A stretch of DNA of 20,114 bases from Caldisericota bacterium (GCA_026390195.1 JAPLGK010000182.1:1-20114), one strand, 5' to 3'; shown: positions 1 to 7,843, counted from the first letter of the stretch. Program-made: numbers and translations. The notes: generated from the sequence alone by a model not told the origin.

Positions 1-243
1 ATCTTCGTCCTGCTGCTTGGGAACGCCTACCCGATCAACGTGCTCAACGCTCTCAAGACGGTGCCAGAGGTCTGCACGATCTTCGCCGCAACGGCAAACC
101 CGCTGAAGGTGGTCGTCGCGGACGACGGAACCGGCCGCGGCATCTTGGGCGTCATCGATGGAGAAAACCCGAAGGGCGTCGAGAGTGAGGGTGACGTTGC
201 TGACAGAAAGGCCCTGCTACGGCGATTCGGCTACAAGTTCTGA
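1..243 (+). CDS. Adenosine-specific kinase family protein (PF04008), 3' end only
   Basis: The reading frame is open from base 1 and ends in TGA, giving the last 80 residues; the 5' part lies outside the window. The motifs YPINVLNALK, EVCTIFAATANP, GRGILGVIDG and the ending LLRRFGYKF match the conserved C-terminal half of the small (about 160-residue) adenosine-specific kinase family, known from archaea and thermophilic bacteria. I recognise the family from these motifs. The kinase activity is the family name and has limited experimental support. It may phosphorylate adenosine in nucleoside salvage, which would fit the xanthine-dehydrogenase-type operon and nucleoside-type permease elsewhere in the window. 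An ATG at 40 is internal to the conserved domain and is not the true start. The gene converges on the small membrane protein gene at 347-781. Confidence 0.85.
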   Translation: MFVLLLGNAYPINVLNALKTVPEVCTIFAATANPLKVVVADDGTGRGILGVIDGENPKGVESEGDVADRKALLRRFGYKF

Positions 244-325
244 GGCAGTCTACCACACCTGTGACAATCGACCGATTTCCTCGTCGCAGGCTGCTGTCAT
301 GTTGTTCGAATCGTCGGGAATACTG

Positions 326-344
326 CGGCGTGGACCCGACGCCG
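326..344. terminator. Possible hairpin between convergent genes
   Basis: CGGCGT (326-331) and ACGCCG (339-344) form a 6-bp stem with a 7-base loop, extendable by two G-T pairs. It sits between the convergent ends of the adenosine-specific kinase gene and the small membrane protein gene. Neither side has a T-tract, so a terminator role is only a guess from position. Confidence 0.3.
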
Positions 345-346
345 TG

Positions 347-781
347 CTAGAAGCCGTAGGGTGCGAGAACAACAATGAGCACGATCGTCCCGATGAGCCA
401 GACTCCTGTCATCGTGCCTCCGATCACAAGAGCCTTGTGCGCCCGGCGCCTGTCGAAGTCGGTCCCCCCGACAAGATCGAACATGTCCTGGGCCTCGCGC
501 GCGAACAGGATCGCGAGAAGACCGAGGACAATGCCGGCTACCGGCACGAACGCGGACGAAAAGGCGAAGCGCCAAGCGAGCGTCGCCAGCTCAGATTGGC
601 GCTGCATGAGGCTGCTCAGACGTATGTGCGTGGGATCGAAGAACGTGTCAAGGGTATGGTCCTGAAAGGTGTCTTCTGCCACGGCACTCGCCCCAGCAAC
701 ATCCTTCTTGCGGGACCCGGCGACCGGCGTCCCCACGGCAGGCTGATCCTGGTGTGTGTTCCTGTGTCCTCTGGCTCCCAT
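347..781 (-). CDS. Small two-transmembrane protein, DUF4190-like, function unknown
   Basis: This 144-residue protein has a polar N-terminal region (about 1-70) rich in Asp, Arg and Gln. Two hydrophobic helices follow at about residues 73-94 and 117-140, separated by a charged loop that includes FDRRRAHKA. A glycine-rich first helix, a short Arg-rich loop and a second helix resemble DUF4190-type small membrane proteins, but I cannot assign it firmly. There is no signal peptide, so both ends probably lie on the same side of the membrane. The ATG at 781 is chosen because a promoter-like pair (TTTACT, 16 bp, TATGAT) ends 6 bases before it. No Shine-Dalgarno sequence is visible, which suggests a leaderless mRNA. 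It is transcribed divergently from the truncated metallo-beta-lactamase gene. Confidence 0.6.
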   Translation of the reverse strand: MGARGHRNTHQDQPAVGTPVAGSRKKDVAGASAVAEDTFQDHTLDTFFDPTHIRLSSLMQRQSELATLAWRFAFSSAFVPVAGIVLGLLAILFAREAQDMFDLVGGTDFDRRRAHKALVIGGTMTGVWLIGTIVLIVVLAPYGF

Positions 782-787
782 ATCCGT

Positions 788-815
788 ATCATATCGAATA
801 GTGGGCCAGAGTAAA
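788..815 (-). promoter_or_regulatory. Promoter of the two-TM protein gene, apparently leaderless
   Basis: On the minus strand TTTACT (815-810) and TATGAT (793-788) are separated by 16 bp. The -10 box ends six bases before the ATG at 781, so transcription would begin at or next to the start codon. The -35 match is 4/6 and the -10 match is 5/6. Confidence 0.5.
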
Positions 816-844
816 GTCCGAGTGGCAGGGCCAGAGGCTCTATC

Positions 845-1150
845 ATGACCAGCGTCGAGATCCTGGTGAAGGGGTTCCCCCTCCGCGAAGCATCGTGGGT
901 CTGGCGCATCTCCTCCAGCGTCACTCTAGTGCAGGAAGAGGACATCCTCCTTCTGATGGACCTTGGAGCGCGGGATCGGCACCAGGCGGTCCTCGAGGCC
1001 CTGAACTACCGCGGGATCGAACCCTGCGACATCGACTCCATCGTGCTGACCCACCCGCATATCCACCACGTCCGTGCTCTCGGGCTCTTTCCCGGCACGA
1101 GCATCATCGCCCCCGAGGGTACGGCCAAGAGCAGCTGCCTTCGGTTGTGA
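845..1150 (+). pseudogene. Truncated metallo-beta-lactamase-fold protein remnant
   Basis: The 101-residue product resembles the N-terminal half of a metallo-beta-lactamase-fold hydrolase of the MBLAC1/glyoxalase-II-like type. It has beta strands around VTLVQEEDILLLMDLGA, a helix with EALNYRGIEPCDID, then IVLTHPHIHHVRALGLFPG. Two things argue against a working enzyme. The metal motif HxHxDH reads HPHIHH, so the Asp is replaced by His. The protein also stops about half way through the fold (typical length is about 200 residues or more), and no other frame downstream continues it. A weak AGAGG lies about 8 bases before the ATG. It is most likely a 3'-truncated remnant; a short expressed protein is less likely. 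Confidence 0.6.
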
Positions 1151-1166
1151 TGAGGATCAGAACGCA

Positions 1167-1193
1167 GATTGCCGCCACGCCGTGCCGGCAATC
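1167..1193. terminator. Hairpin between convergent genes
   Basis: GATTGCCG (1167-1174) pairs perfectly with CGGCAATC (1186-1193). Inside, a C-C mismatch is followed by CAC/GTG pairing. It lies between the 3' end of the metallo-beta-lactamase remnant and the convergent 3' end of the OsmC gene, so a bidirectional transcription stop is plausible. There is no T-tract on either strand. Confidence 0.4.
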
Positions 1194-1219
1194 CAAACAT
1201 ACCCATATGGCTGGGGTGG

Positions 1220-1681
1220 TCAGAGGACCTCGCCGATCTCCTCGCCCGTGCCACGGATGATGTGATACCTGTGGACCAGGACGACACCGGGCGCCAGTGT
1301 GCCGCCGACTGAGCAGTACTTCTCGGCGGACAGCCGGATGGCTTTAACAACGTTGTCCGTCAGAGCACTGTCACTCGCCAGGTAGTAGTCGACCGAGATG
1401 CGGATGAACCGGTGGGGCTGCTCCTCCGCACATTCGCCGGACAACTCGACACGGAATCCCGCATACGGCTCTTTCATCTTGGCAAGGATCGACACAACGT
1501 CCATCCCCGTGCATCCACCAAGCGCCATCAGCAGCAGTTCCATGGGGCTGGACCCGCCCCCGTGACCGCCACCCGATTCGGACGTGTCCAGAACGACCCA
1601 GTGATTGGAAGGCCCGCGTGCCACGAATGTGAGTCCTTCAGTCTGACGAACTTCGGCGTGCAGCATGTTCTCTCCGGCCAT
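1220..1681 (-). CDS. OsmC/Ohr-family peroxiredoxin-like protein
   Basis: This 153-residue protein matches the OsmC family. It has a Gly-rich segment (GGGHGGGSSPMELLL, residues about 37-51), then ALGGCTGMD with Cys57 on the central helix. A second cysteine, Cys123, lies in EKYCSVGGTL. This two-cysteine arrangement is the redox-active site of OsmC/Ohr proteins, which reduce organic hydroperoxides in the cytoplasm. Its general form is closest to the YhfA-like branch, whose physiological substrate is less certain. The ATG at 1681 is preceded at a good distance by AGGGGG (1693-1688); the later Met6 lacks such a site. It follows the histidine kinase gene by 84 bases and could be read with it or from its own weak promoter. 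Confidence 0.88.
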   Translation of the reverse strand: MAGENMLHAEVRQTEGLTFVARGPSNHWVVLDTSESGGGHGGGSSPMELLLMALGGCTGMDVVSILAKMKEPYAGFRVELSGECAEEQPHRFIRISVDYYLASDSALTDNVVKAIRLSAEKYCSVGGTLAPGVVLVHRYHIIRGTGEEIGEVL

Positions 1682-1727
1682 GGACGACCCCCTGTCGACA
1701 AGTCGGCCACGACGGGCCGCCAGTCTC

Positions 1728-1755
1728 AGTGTAGCTCTGCGAGCGACAGGTGCAA
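1728..1755 (-). promoter_or_regulatory. Weak candidate promoter for the OsmC gene
   Basis: TTGCAC (1755-1750) and TACACT (1733-1728) are separated by 16 bp on the minus strand, in the gap between the kinase stop codon and the OsmC start. Both boxes are only partial matches, so readthrough from the two-component operon is equally possible. Confidence 0.3.
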
Positions 1756-1765
1756 GAAGAGTTCT

Positions 1766-2932
1766 TCAGGAAGTCAGAAGGGACTCGTCGCGTACGATGA
1801 CAGACCGCGGATAGGAGACGGTTACGCGTGTGCCGACATTGACCGTGCTCCTGATGTCGAGGTGACCACCTTCGATCTCCACGAGATCCTTGGCGATGGG
1901 AAGTCCGAGGCCCAGGCCTCCGCTCCTCCTGTTGCGCGAACGGTCCCCCCTGAAGAAGCGGTCGAACACGTGCGCCAAGTCTTGTTCCGGAATCCCGGAC
2001 CCGGTATCGTCGACGACGATGCTGACCCCGCGCGACCCATCGACCGCGCTGGAGAGCGTCACGCAGTTTCCCGACGGTGTGGCGGTGATGGCGTTGCTCA
2101 ACAGATTGGCCACTGCCCTGTCCAGAAGTTGGCGGTCGAGATGAACCTTCACGTGCGCCTCGAACTGGTGCGGCAACAGGACTCCATGAGCCGCAGCGAT
2201 TGGGGCGAATCTTCGCCAGACATACCCAAGCATTTCATCGACGTTGAAGTCCGACTCCTCGGGCATGACGGCGTTGTTGTCGATCTGGGCAAGCTGGCGC
2301 AATTCGTTGATCATGATCTCGAGATTGGCTGTCTCCTGGGAAATCGCTTCTGCAGCCGAATGCAGCTCCTGGGGGCTGGAGATCAGCTCGGCGTCGAGAG
2401 CTTCCATGTAGCCCTTGATGACCGTCACGGGGGTGCGAAGCTCGTGAGAAAGGTTGGAGAAGAGTTCCTGCTCCACCTCATCACGGCATTTCAGCTCGTG
2501 TGCCATGTGATTGAGCGAGTCGGACAGCTCGGCAAACTCACGCAGTCCCTGATTGTTCGAGATCTGTGCGTCGTAGTCGCCATGGCCAATGCGGTCGGCA
2601 AAGCTGGCGAATCCGGAGATGGGCTGAGAGAGGCGCCGCGTGAACCAGCTCGCCACGCCAAGCGCGATCAACATGACGGCGCATCCGCCGATCCAGACGG
2701 AGAGACGCATCATGTCATGGAACTTGAGATACGTGGTGGTCAGCAGGTAGCTGTTCGGCTCGATGACCATCGACTTGATGCCGAAGGGCGACCCATAGCC
2801 GCCGGCGAGGAAAGTCTTGAATGCCCGTATGAAGAAGGCATCCGCTACAGTGATCGACAGCACCATGACCAGCACCAGAAGCGCCGCGTAGCTGAGGATC
2901 AGCCTGGCATAGAAGCTGGACGTCTTCTTCAA
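1766..2932 (-). CDS. Membrane sensor histidine kinase, HAMP-HisKA-HATPase
   Basis: This 388-residue kinase should sense an envelope signal and phosphorylate the response regulator encoded just upstream. Transmembrane helices lie at about 11-33 and 77-97, bracketing a short external loop of about 43 residues. A HAMP-like linker follows (about 98-150). The HisKA box is FSNLSHELRTP with phospho-acceptor His163. The ATP-binding domain shows the N box (LLSNA, Asn280), G1 box VDDTGSGIP (about 308-315), F box FDRFFRGD (323-330) and G2 box GLGLGLPIAKDL (339-350). All expected catalytic motifs are present. The start is TTG at 2932, because the frame upstream meets the regulator's TAA after three codons. 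Only 9 bases separate the genes, and no good Shine-Dalgarno is visible, so translation is probably coupled. Confidence 0.92.
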   Translation of the reverse strand: MKKTSSFYARLILSYAALLVLVMVLSITVADAFFIRAFKTFLAGGYGSPFGIKSMVIEPNSYLLTTTYLKFHDMMRLSVWIGGCAVMLIALGVASWFTRRLSQPISGFASFADRIGHGDYDAQISNNQGLREFAELSDSLNHMAHELKCRDEVEQELFSNLSHELRTPVTVIKGYMEALDAELISSPQELHSAAEAISQETANLEIMINELRQLAQIDNNAVMPEESDFNVDEMLGYVWRRFAPIAAAHGVLLPHQFEAHVKVHLDRQLLDRAVANLLSNAITATPSGNCVTLSSAVDGSRGVSIVVDDTGSGIPEQDLAHVFDRFFRGDRSRNRRSGGLGLGLPIAKDLVEIEGGHLDIRSTVNVGTRVTVSYPRSVIVRDESLLTS

Positions 2933-2941
2933 CAGGTCACG

Positions 2942-3634
2942 TTACACCAGGATACGGTATCCGACTCCGTAGATGGATTCGATGTACGTCGGGTTTCCGT
3001 GGTCATCCTGGATCTTCTTGCGGATATTCTTGATGTAGGCATCGATGGTACGGTCGAAGACTTCGTCATCGCTGCCGCCGTAGATCTCTTTGATGAGGCT
3101 CGAACGCGAGACAGGTTCGCCGTTGGCTTTGACCAGCAGCGTAAACACTTCGAATTCCTTGGGGGTAAGCATGATGTCCTTGCCCGCCTTGACAACGCGG
3201 TGCTTGCCCGGATAGACAACGATGTCCTTGAAGACCAGTTTCTCCACCGGCGCCGTGTCAGCCAGACGCTCCCAGTCATACCGCCTGAGCGCCGCCTTGA
3301 TGCGGGCCATGAGTTCACGCGGGCTGAAGGGCTTGGTCACATAGTCATCTGCGCCGATCTCCAGGCCTTCCAGCTTCTGGATCTCATCACTCTTGGCTGT
3401 CACCATGATAATCGGCACGGTCGACTTTTTGCGGATTTCGCGGCAGACATCCTCGCCGCTCAGCTCGGGCAGCATGAGGTCTAGGATCACAAGATCGGGT
3501 TTCTGCTCGTCGAACAGGCGCAATGCCTCGCGCCCGGTCGCTGCCAGAACGGGTTCATAGCCTTCCTTCTGCAGATAGAGCTTCTCGAGCGTACGGATGT
3601 TCTCTTCGTCTTCGACGACCAGTATCTTTCTCAT
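2942..3634 (-). CDS. OmpR/PhoB-family response regulator
   Basis: This 230-residue regulator has a receiver domain (1-120) with the acidic pair Glu8/Asp9, phospho-acceptor Asp52 in VILDLMLP, Thr79 in MVTAKSD and Lys101 in YVTKPFSPREL. A PhoB-type winged-helix DNA-binding domain (about 130-230) follows; it contains LTPKEFEVFTLLVKANG and ends DRTIDAYIKNIRKKI and GVGYRILV, as in the family. It is the first gene of an operon with the histidine kinase. A good promoter (ATGACA, 17 bp, TAGAAT) ends 6 bases before the ATG, so the mRNA may be leaderless. A GAGGG lies 12 bases upstream of the start, which would be too distant and partly outside the transcript. Target genes are unknown; the adjacent OsmC, SIMPL and surface protein genes are candidates by position only. 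Confidence 0.95.
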   Translation of the reverse strand: MRKILVVEDEENIRTLEKLYLQKEGYEPVLAATGREALRLFDEQKPDLVILDLMLPELSGEDVCREIRKKSTVPIIMVTAKSDEIQKLEGLEIGADDYVTKPFSPRELMARIKAALRRYDWERLADTAPVEKLVFKDIVVYPGKHRVVKAGKDIMLTPKEFEVFTLLVKANGEPVSRSSLIKEIYGGSDDEVFDRTIDAYIKNIRKKIQDDHGNPTYIESIYGVGYRILV

Positions 3635-3640
3635 GGCTGT

Positions 3641-3669
3641 ATTCTACCCTCGATGGATGATCGTGTCAT
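3641..3669 (-). promoter_or_regulatory. Promoter of the two-component operon, apparently leaderless
   Basis: On the minus strand ATGACA (3669-3664) and TAGAAT (3646-3641) each match the sigma70 consensus at 5/6 positions, with an ideal 17-bp spacer. The -10 box ends 6 bases before the regulator's ATG. Confidence 0.6.
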
Positions 3670-3830
3670 CGCCTTATGTGAACAGACAGTGAACCGCAAG
3701 TCAGCATGAATAGCGCATGTGGTTCAATCACGCCAAGAAGTGGCATTCAACGGGATTCCCATTCCCGATTGTGAAGAACATGAAATCATACTACCATCCT
3801 GCCGCAGGTATGCAACACGGACAATATGGC

Positions 3831-3861
3831 TTCGCCCCGTCGATCTACTCGGCGGGGCGAA
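3831..3861 (-). terminator. Hairpin downstream of the SIMPL gene
   Basis: TTCGCCCCG (3831-3839) and CGGGGCGAA (3853-3861) form a perfect 9-bp GC-rich stem with a 13-base loop. It begins 29 bases past the SIMPL stop codon on the minus strand and lies upstream of the two-component promoter, so it probably ends the surface-protein/SIMPL transcript. No clear T-tract follows. Confidence 0.5.
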
Positions 3862-3889
3862 ACGGATGAACAGTATGTCAGCGAAGCCT

Positions 3890-4597
3890 TCAGTCGAGCT
3901 CGAAACTGACGGATACCGAGACCGAGAGGACATTGGTTCCGGCTTCTACGGGGACGGCACCTGCATAGCCCCCAAGCCCTTCTGCACCACCGTAGACCAC
4001 AGAAGGCCCGGACCAGTCTGCCGCTATCGAAACGATGTCCCCCAGGGTATGAGTTGTGCCTTCCAGTGTCCCCAAGGCTTTCGCCCGCGCGTTCGCCACG
4101 GCATCCTTCATCAGTCCTGCCTTCAGCTCCTCACGATTACTCATGTCGAAACTGATACCGTTGAAGATGTTTGCCCCGGCTTTCGACCCCGCGTCGATGA
4201 CGGCGGAAACGAGATCCGGCTTGACGCGGACGGTCACGGTGTTGCTGACCCGCCAGCCTGTAGGTTTCGACTGTCCACTTGAGTAGTCAAAGTTCTGGTT
4301 GACGTAGAAACTGCTGGTCTGGATGTCTTCGGTCTTGACGCCGACCGCCTTCAGGGCAGCTAGAACGCCGTTCATCGTCGCCAAGTTGTCCTGTTGAGCC
4401 TTCTGCACTGCTGGAGCGTCCGTCTGGACTCCAAGGTCCAAATGGGCGGTATCTGGCACAAACGATTTCTGGGCCGTGCCGGTGGCAGCAACAATCCTCG
4501 GCTGGCGCGCGGTGCGTGCAACTCCGAGAGCCAGTCCCGCCGCGGAAATGACTACTGCGACGACCAGCAGACCGATGATCAGTCCCTCATGCTTCAC
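3890..4597 (-). CDS. SIMPL-domain (DUF541) exported protein
   Basis: The protein has about 235 residues. An N-terminal hydrophobic segment (LIIGLLVVAVVISAAGLALGV) acts as signal peptide or membrane anchor. A SIMPL/DUF541 domain fills the rest: it starts IVAATGTAQ, contains LAALKAVGVKTEDIQTSSFYV and SNTVTVRV, has a helix with DAVANARAKA, and ends with alternating beta-strand residues (VLSVSVSVSFELD). Members are periplasmic or surface proteins of poorly defined role, some linked to oxidative stress or host signalling. GTG at 4597 is preferred because AGGAG lies 9 bases before it; the ATG at 4606 abuts that ribosome-binding site. It follows the large surface-protein gene by under 50 bases, so it is probably in the same operon. 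Confidence 0.85.
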   Translation of the reverse strand: MKHEGLIIGLLVVAVVISAAGLALGVARTARQPRIVAATGTAQKSFVPDTAHLDLGVQTDAPAVQKAQQDNLATMNGVLAALKAVGVKTEDIQTSSFYVNQNFDYSSGQSKPTGWRVSNTVTVRVKPDLVSAVIDAGSKAGANIFNGISFDMSNREELKAGLMKDAVANARAKALGTLEGTTHTLGDIVSIAADWSGPSVVYGGAEGLGGYAGAVPVEAGTNVLSVSVSVSFELD

Positions 4598-4626
4598 GAT
4601 GCACATCTCCTCTTTGGACAGTTCTC

Positions 4627-4653
4627 AGCCCTCATCAGTGCTGACTCAGGGCT
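4627..4653 (-). terminator. Hairpin at the surface-protein stop codon
   Basis: AGCCCT (4627-4632) pairs with AGGGCT (4648-4653), with a possible inner CAG/CTG helix. The structure overlaps the TGA of the surface-protein gene and lies just before the SIMPL ribosome-binding site. It could attenuate or stabilise the message between the two genes. It has no T-tract, so it is not a standard terminator. Confidence 0.3.
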
Positions 4654-7600
4654 TGGGATACGTGATGTCGATGCCCTGCGTGGGCCCATTCCACACCACT
4701 TCTGCGTTAAATGCTTCCGAAATGAACCGGATTGGGACCATCGTCGTGCCTTTGATGATGGACGGCAGACCTTGGAGCACAATCTTCTTGCCGTTCACTG
4801 ATGCATAGTTGGATCCTATCTGGAGGTAGATGGTCGTGGAGGCTAGCTGAAGCCGGACAACCTTGAACACGGGCTCCCACTCCACCGTCGCTCCGAATGC
4901 CTCTCCGATGAACCGGAGCGGGACCATGACGACACCCTTGACGTTGACGGGAGCCGCCTGGAGCGTCTTGGCTGCGTCGTTGATCATTGCGGTCTTATTG
5001 CCAACCTGGAGCCGAATAAGCGTGCGCGCGACATAGGTGACAGGGATGGAAGCCCTGGCCGTGTTGCCAGAAGCGTCGGTGGCGACAACGTCGACGACGT
5101 TCAGCCCTTCCTTTGGGAACATGTACATAATGCTGAACGAACCGTCCGCTGCCACGTTCACCTGCGCGCCTGCTACCGTCACCGTCGCGCCAGCTTCCGT
5201 CTTGCCACTGACTGCCACCTGCTGTGTCATCACCGTCGCGTAGATCTTCGGTGACGTTACAGTGAGCGCGGGCGGCTTGGTATCGAGGGTCACGTTCACA
5301 CGTGCCTGGCCAATGTTGCCTGCGACGTCGGTGGCGATAATCTGGATAGCATTGGCTCCTTCGTTGAGTGAGACAGAACCACCAAATTCCCCACTCGGCT
5401 GCACGGCGACTGAAGCGCCATTGATGCTCACAGACGCTCCGGCTTCAGTACGGCCGGTGATGGAGGCGATTGCCGTTCCGGTCACACTACCCTCTTGAGG
5501 CGTCAGGACCGTCACCAACGGTGCGGTCGCATCGACCTTGAACATCAGTTGCTTTGCCTGTTCCTGGTTGTTCTGCGAGTCCTTGGCATAGTACGTGAAG
5601 GTCACTGTGCCATCCGGAATCTGCACCGGTCCGCTGTACAGCGCGTCAGCTGTGCTGTTGATCCGGTAGTAGATGGAAACAGGGTACCCCGACGGGCTGC
5701 TGGCCGTTATGGAGACTGCAGGACGTGTCCTGTAGTACCCATTCAGACCATCCGGGGCTACTGGAGCCGTCACTGCAGTGCTGGTTGGCAGGTTTACGAT
5801 GGAGTACTGAGCGCTGTTGACCAGCGTTTGTTCGGCCAACGTGTACACGGCCAGCGTGTAGCTGGTAGCGGGGGTCGAAGGGTTGACGATGTTGGCGGCC
5901 ACGTCAAGGACGACGGTGACCTGCGAAGACGCCGCTACCGCTACCGGTGTCGTGATCTCGACGCGCCGGCTGCTGGTAGAAGTGAAGACGCTAGACGCCA
6001 CGGCGCCATTGACTCGAACGTTCTGAGGTGCTATGGATGCTGGCACGCTCGTTCCAGTGGGGAACACGACGTAGATGCTCCCGATTCCTGCCGTGAGCGC
6101 TCCGCCAGCTCCGGTCTGGAATACCACGGTGTACCCGGCCGCCTGTCCAACACCGTTCGTCGACAGCGACACCTGCGGTTGACTGATCTGCGAGGTTGTC
6201 GTGGCATATGTGACAGTCCGGGTGCCAATATCCCCAGACGTTGAGACGTCGAAGCTCAGCGTCGTGCCTACTGTCGAGGGGTTACGAATGCCAGAGGTTG
6301 CAGCGATGACGACGGTGACTTGCTGGCTGTTGCCGACAGACAGTGGCATGCGTATGGACAGCTTGCCCGACCCGTCGCGACTGACCGAGGACGCCTGGAC
6401 GCCGTTCACCGTCACGGAGGCTGCGGGGACCGACGAAGGAATAGTCATCGCAGTCGGGAACTGGACATAGACGTAGTCGCTTGTCGTCAGCGCTCCGGAG
6501 CTGGACGTCGTGAAGGTGAGTCTGAGCTCAGGATACGCGCTCTGCGCCGTGGGAGTCGCAGTGAGAGTCAGGCTGCTGATGGACGTGCCGACCAGCGTGT
6601 ATTGGCTCGACGTCACTTGCGTCGTGTCCAGGCTGGTCGCGACCTTCAGTGAGTAGCCACCCGCTGTGGAAGGGTTGACGATGTTCGCTGTCGTGCCAAT
6701 GGTCAGGTAGACGAACTGGGTGGCAGTTGGCAGTGTCGTTGGAACCGTAATCGTGACGATGTTGTTGTTACGCGTGGGTGTCGCCTGTACCGTCTGTCCA
6801 TTGATGACGAAGCAGGCAGGGCAGAATGAGCCAGACGGAAACTGCGTGCCGCCAGGGAACTCGACCTTGATTTGGTCTCCTGACTTGATGCCCGTGCCAG
6901 ATGTGCTTGTGTAGAACGTTATGGCAAACTGAGCAACACTGCTGGGTGTCAGAGGGTCAACAGTCACACTCAGGTTCGAGATGGAGGAGCCAGCCAGTGT
7001 GAACGTGGTTGACGCCACAGAAGAAGTATCAGCCGTCGTCGACACATAGAGAGAGTAGGTGCCTGCAACGGTCGAGTTCAGAATGCCTGACGTCGACTGG
7101 ATGAAGATATACGCATACCCATTGTTCGATATGGCTATAGGCATTGTGATCTGGACCTGCATTGTTGTTCCTACTCTTGACGCAGTTGCAGGTGAACCAT
7201 TGACTGTCACGGTCGCAGCAGTCAGCGCCGCAGGAATGGTGGTCCCGGATGGGAAGGTCAGGTAGATGTAATTCCCGGCTATCAGTGCCCCGGAGCTGCT
7301 GGTGTAGAAGTAGAGCTGGTAGCTTGCAGCAGACCCCACGGTACTTGGTGTTGGATTCGATGCCGTGACACCGGTGACAGCGCTGCCGCTTGTTATGCTA
7401 ACCTGACCGTAGACGACGTAACCCTCATAGGAAGTGCTAACCCCGATCCATGCTATGGTCGCCGAGGCTGGATTTGTAATGCCCGTCGTTCCAGTGAACG
7501 CAACCGTGTGAGGTCCTGCGGGGAGAGTAGTGCCCATCACGACGGTAATGGTACTACCCAACGCACTTGCGGAGGAAGCGTAAGACCCTGAATCGACCAA

Positions 7601-7843
7601 CACCGGCTTCACACCGCCGGAGACAGTCTGATGGATTAGTGCGACTGTAATTGTCTGTCCCGCAGTCAGGGCAAGTGTTGTTGTGAAGGTGATGGAAATA
7701 TCCACGTCAGTGGCGCCAATTGTTGGTGGGTTCGCCGTGATTGTGCCGACCGATACGTTGGCAAGCGCCCTTCCCGGACGTGCCGTGAGTGGTGCGACGA
7801 GCAGTGCCACGACGACCAGCACTGTCAATATTCTCTTGATCAT
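4646..7843 (-). CDS. Large secreted repeat protein with C-terminal stalk (copper amine oxidase N-like) domain
   Basis: The 1065-residue protein starts with a signal peptide (MIKRILTVLVVVALLVAPLTA, cleavage possibly after ALA near residue 28). Four to five beta-rich repeats of about 130 residues follow (about 30-685). They are Ser/Thr/Val-rich and share the elements TSSSGAL, a FPxGTxxP strand, VNG, and INPSTxGxY. Next are a chitobiase-like beta domain (about 690-775) and two glucodextranase-B-like domains (about 778-938), each with EAGAxVxxxGAxV and ATDxxGN. The stalk/copper amine oxidase N-like domain (about 940-1065) has two copies of a MVPLRFIGEAF/MVPIRFISEAF motif. The composition suits a surface-layer-like or cell-wall-attached protein; catalytic residues are not evident. 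The ATG at 7843 is chosen over the one at 7864 because GGAGG (7853-7849) lies 5 bases before it. Confidence 0.8.
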   Translation of the reverse strand: MIKRILTVLVVVALLVAPLTARPGRALANVSVGTITANPPTIGATDVDISITFTTTLALTAGQTITVALIHQTVSGGVKPVLVDSGSYASSASALGSTITVVMGTTLPAGPHTVAFTGTTGITNPASATIAWIGVSTSYEGYVVYGQVSITSGSAVTGVTASNPTPSTVGSAASYQLYFYTSSSGALIAGNYIYLTFPSGTTIPAALTAATVTVNGSPATASRVGTTMQVQITMPIAISNNGYAYIFIQSTSGILNSTVAGTYSLYVSTTADTSSVASTTFTLAGSSISNLSVTVDPLTPSSVAQFAITFYTSTSGTGIKSGDQIKVEFPGGTQFPSGSFCPACFVINGQTVQATPTRNNNIVTITVPTTLPTATQFVYLTIGTTANIVNPSTAGGYSLKVATSLDTTQVTSSQYTLVGTSISSLTLTATPTAQSAYPELRLTFTTSSSGALTTSDYVYVQFPTAMTIPSSVPAASVTVNGVQASSVSRDGSGKLSIRMPLSVGNSQQVTVVIAATSGIRNPSTVGTTLSFDVSTSGDIGTRTVTYATTTSQISQPQVSLSTNGVGQAAGYTVVFQTGAGGALTAGIGSIYVVFPTGTSVPASIAPQNVRVNGAVASSVFTSTSSRRVEITTPVAVAASSQVTVVLDVAANIVNPSTPATSYTLAVYTLAEQTLVNSAQYSIVNLPTSTAVTAPVAPDGLNGYYRTRPAVSITASSPSGYPVSIYYRINSTADALYSGPVQIPDGTVTFTYYAKDSQNNQEQAKQLMFKVDATAPLVTVLTPQEGSVTGTAIASITGRTEAGASVSINGASVAVQPSGEFGGSVSLNEGANAIQIIATDVAGNIGQARVNVTLDTKPPALTVTSPKIYATVMTQQVAVSGKTEAGATVTVAGAQVNVAADGSFSIMYMFPKEGLNVVDVVATDASGNTARASIPVTYVARTLIRLQVGNKTAMINDAAKTLQAAPVNVKGVVMVPLRFIGEAFGATVEWEPVFKVVRLQLASTTIYLQIGSNYASVNGKKIVLQGLPSIIKGTTMVPIRFISEAFNAEVVWNGPTQGIDITYPKP

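Noticed and set aside
1412..3484. 690-codon plus-strand open frame opposite the two-component genes
   Set aside because: It is antisense to the histidine kinase and regulator, whose domains are complete; its translation is low-complexity and matches nothing. Long antisense frames are common in GC-rich genes.
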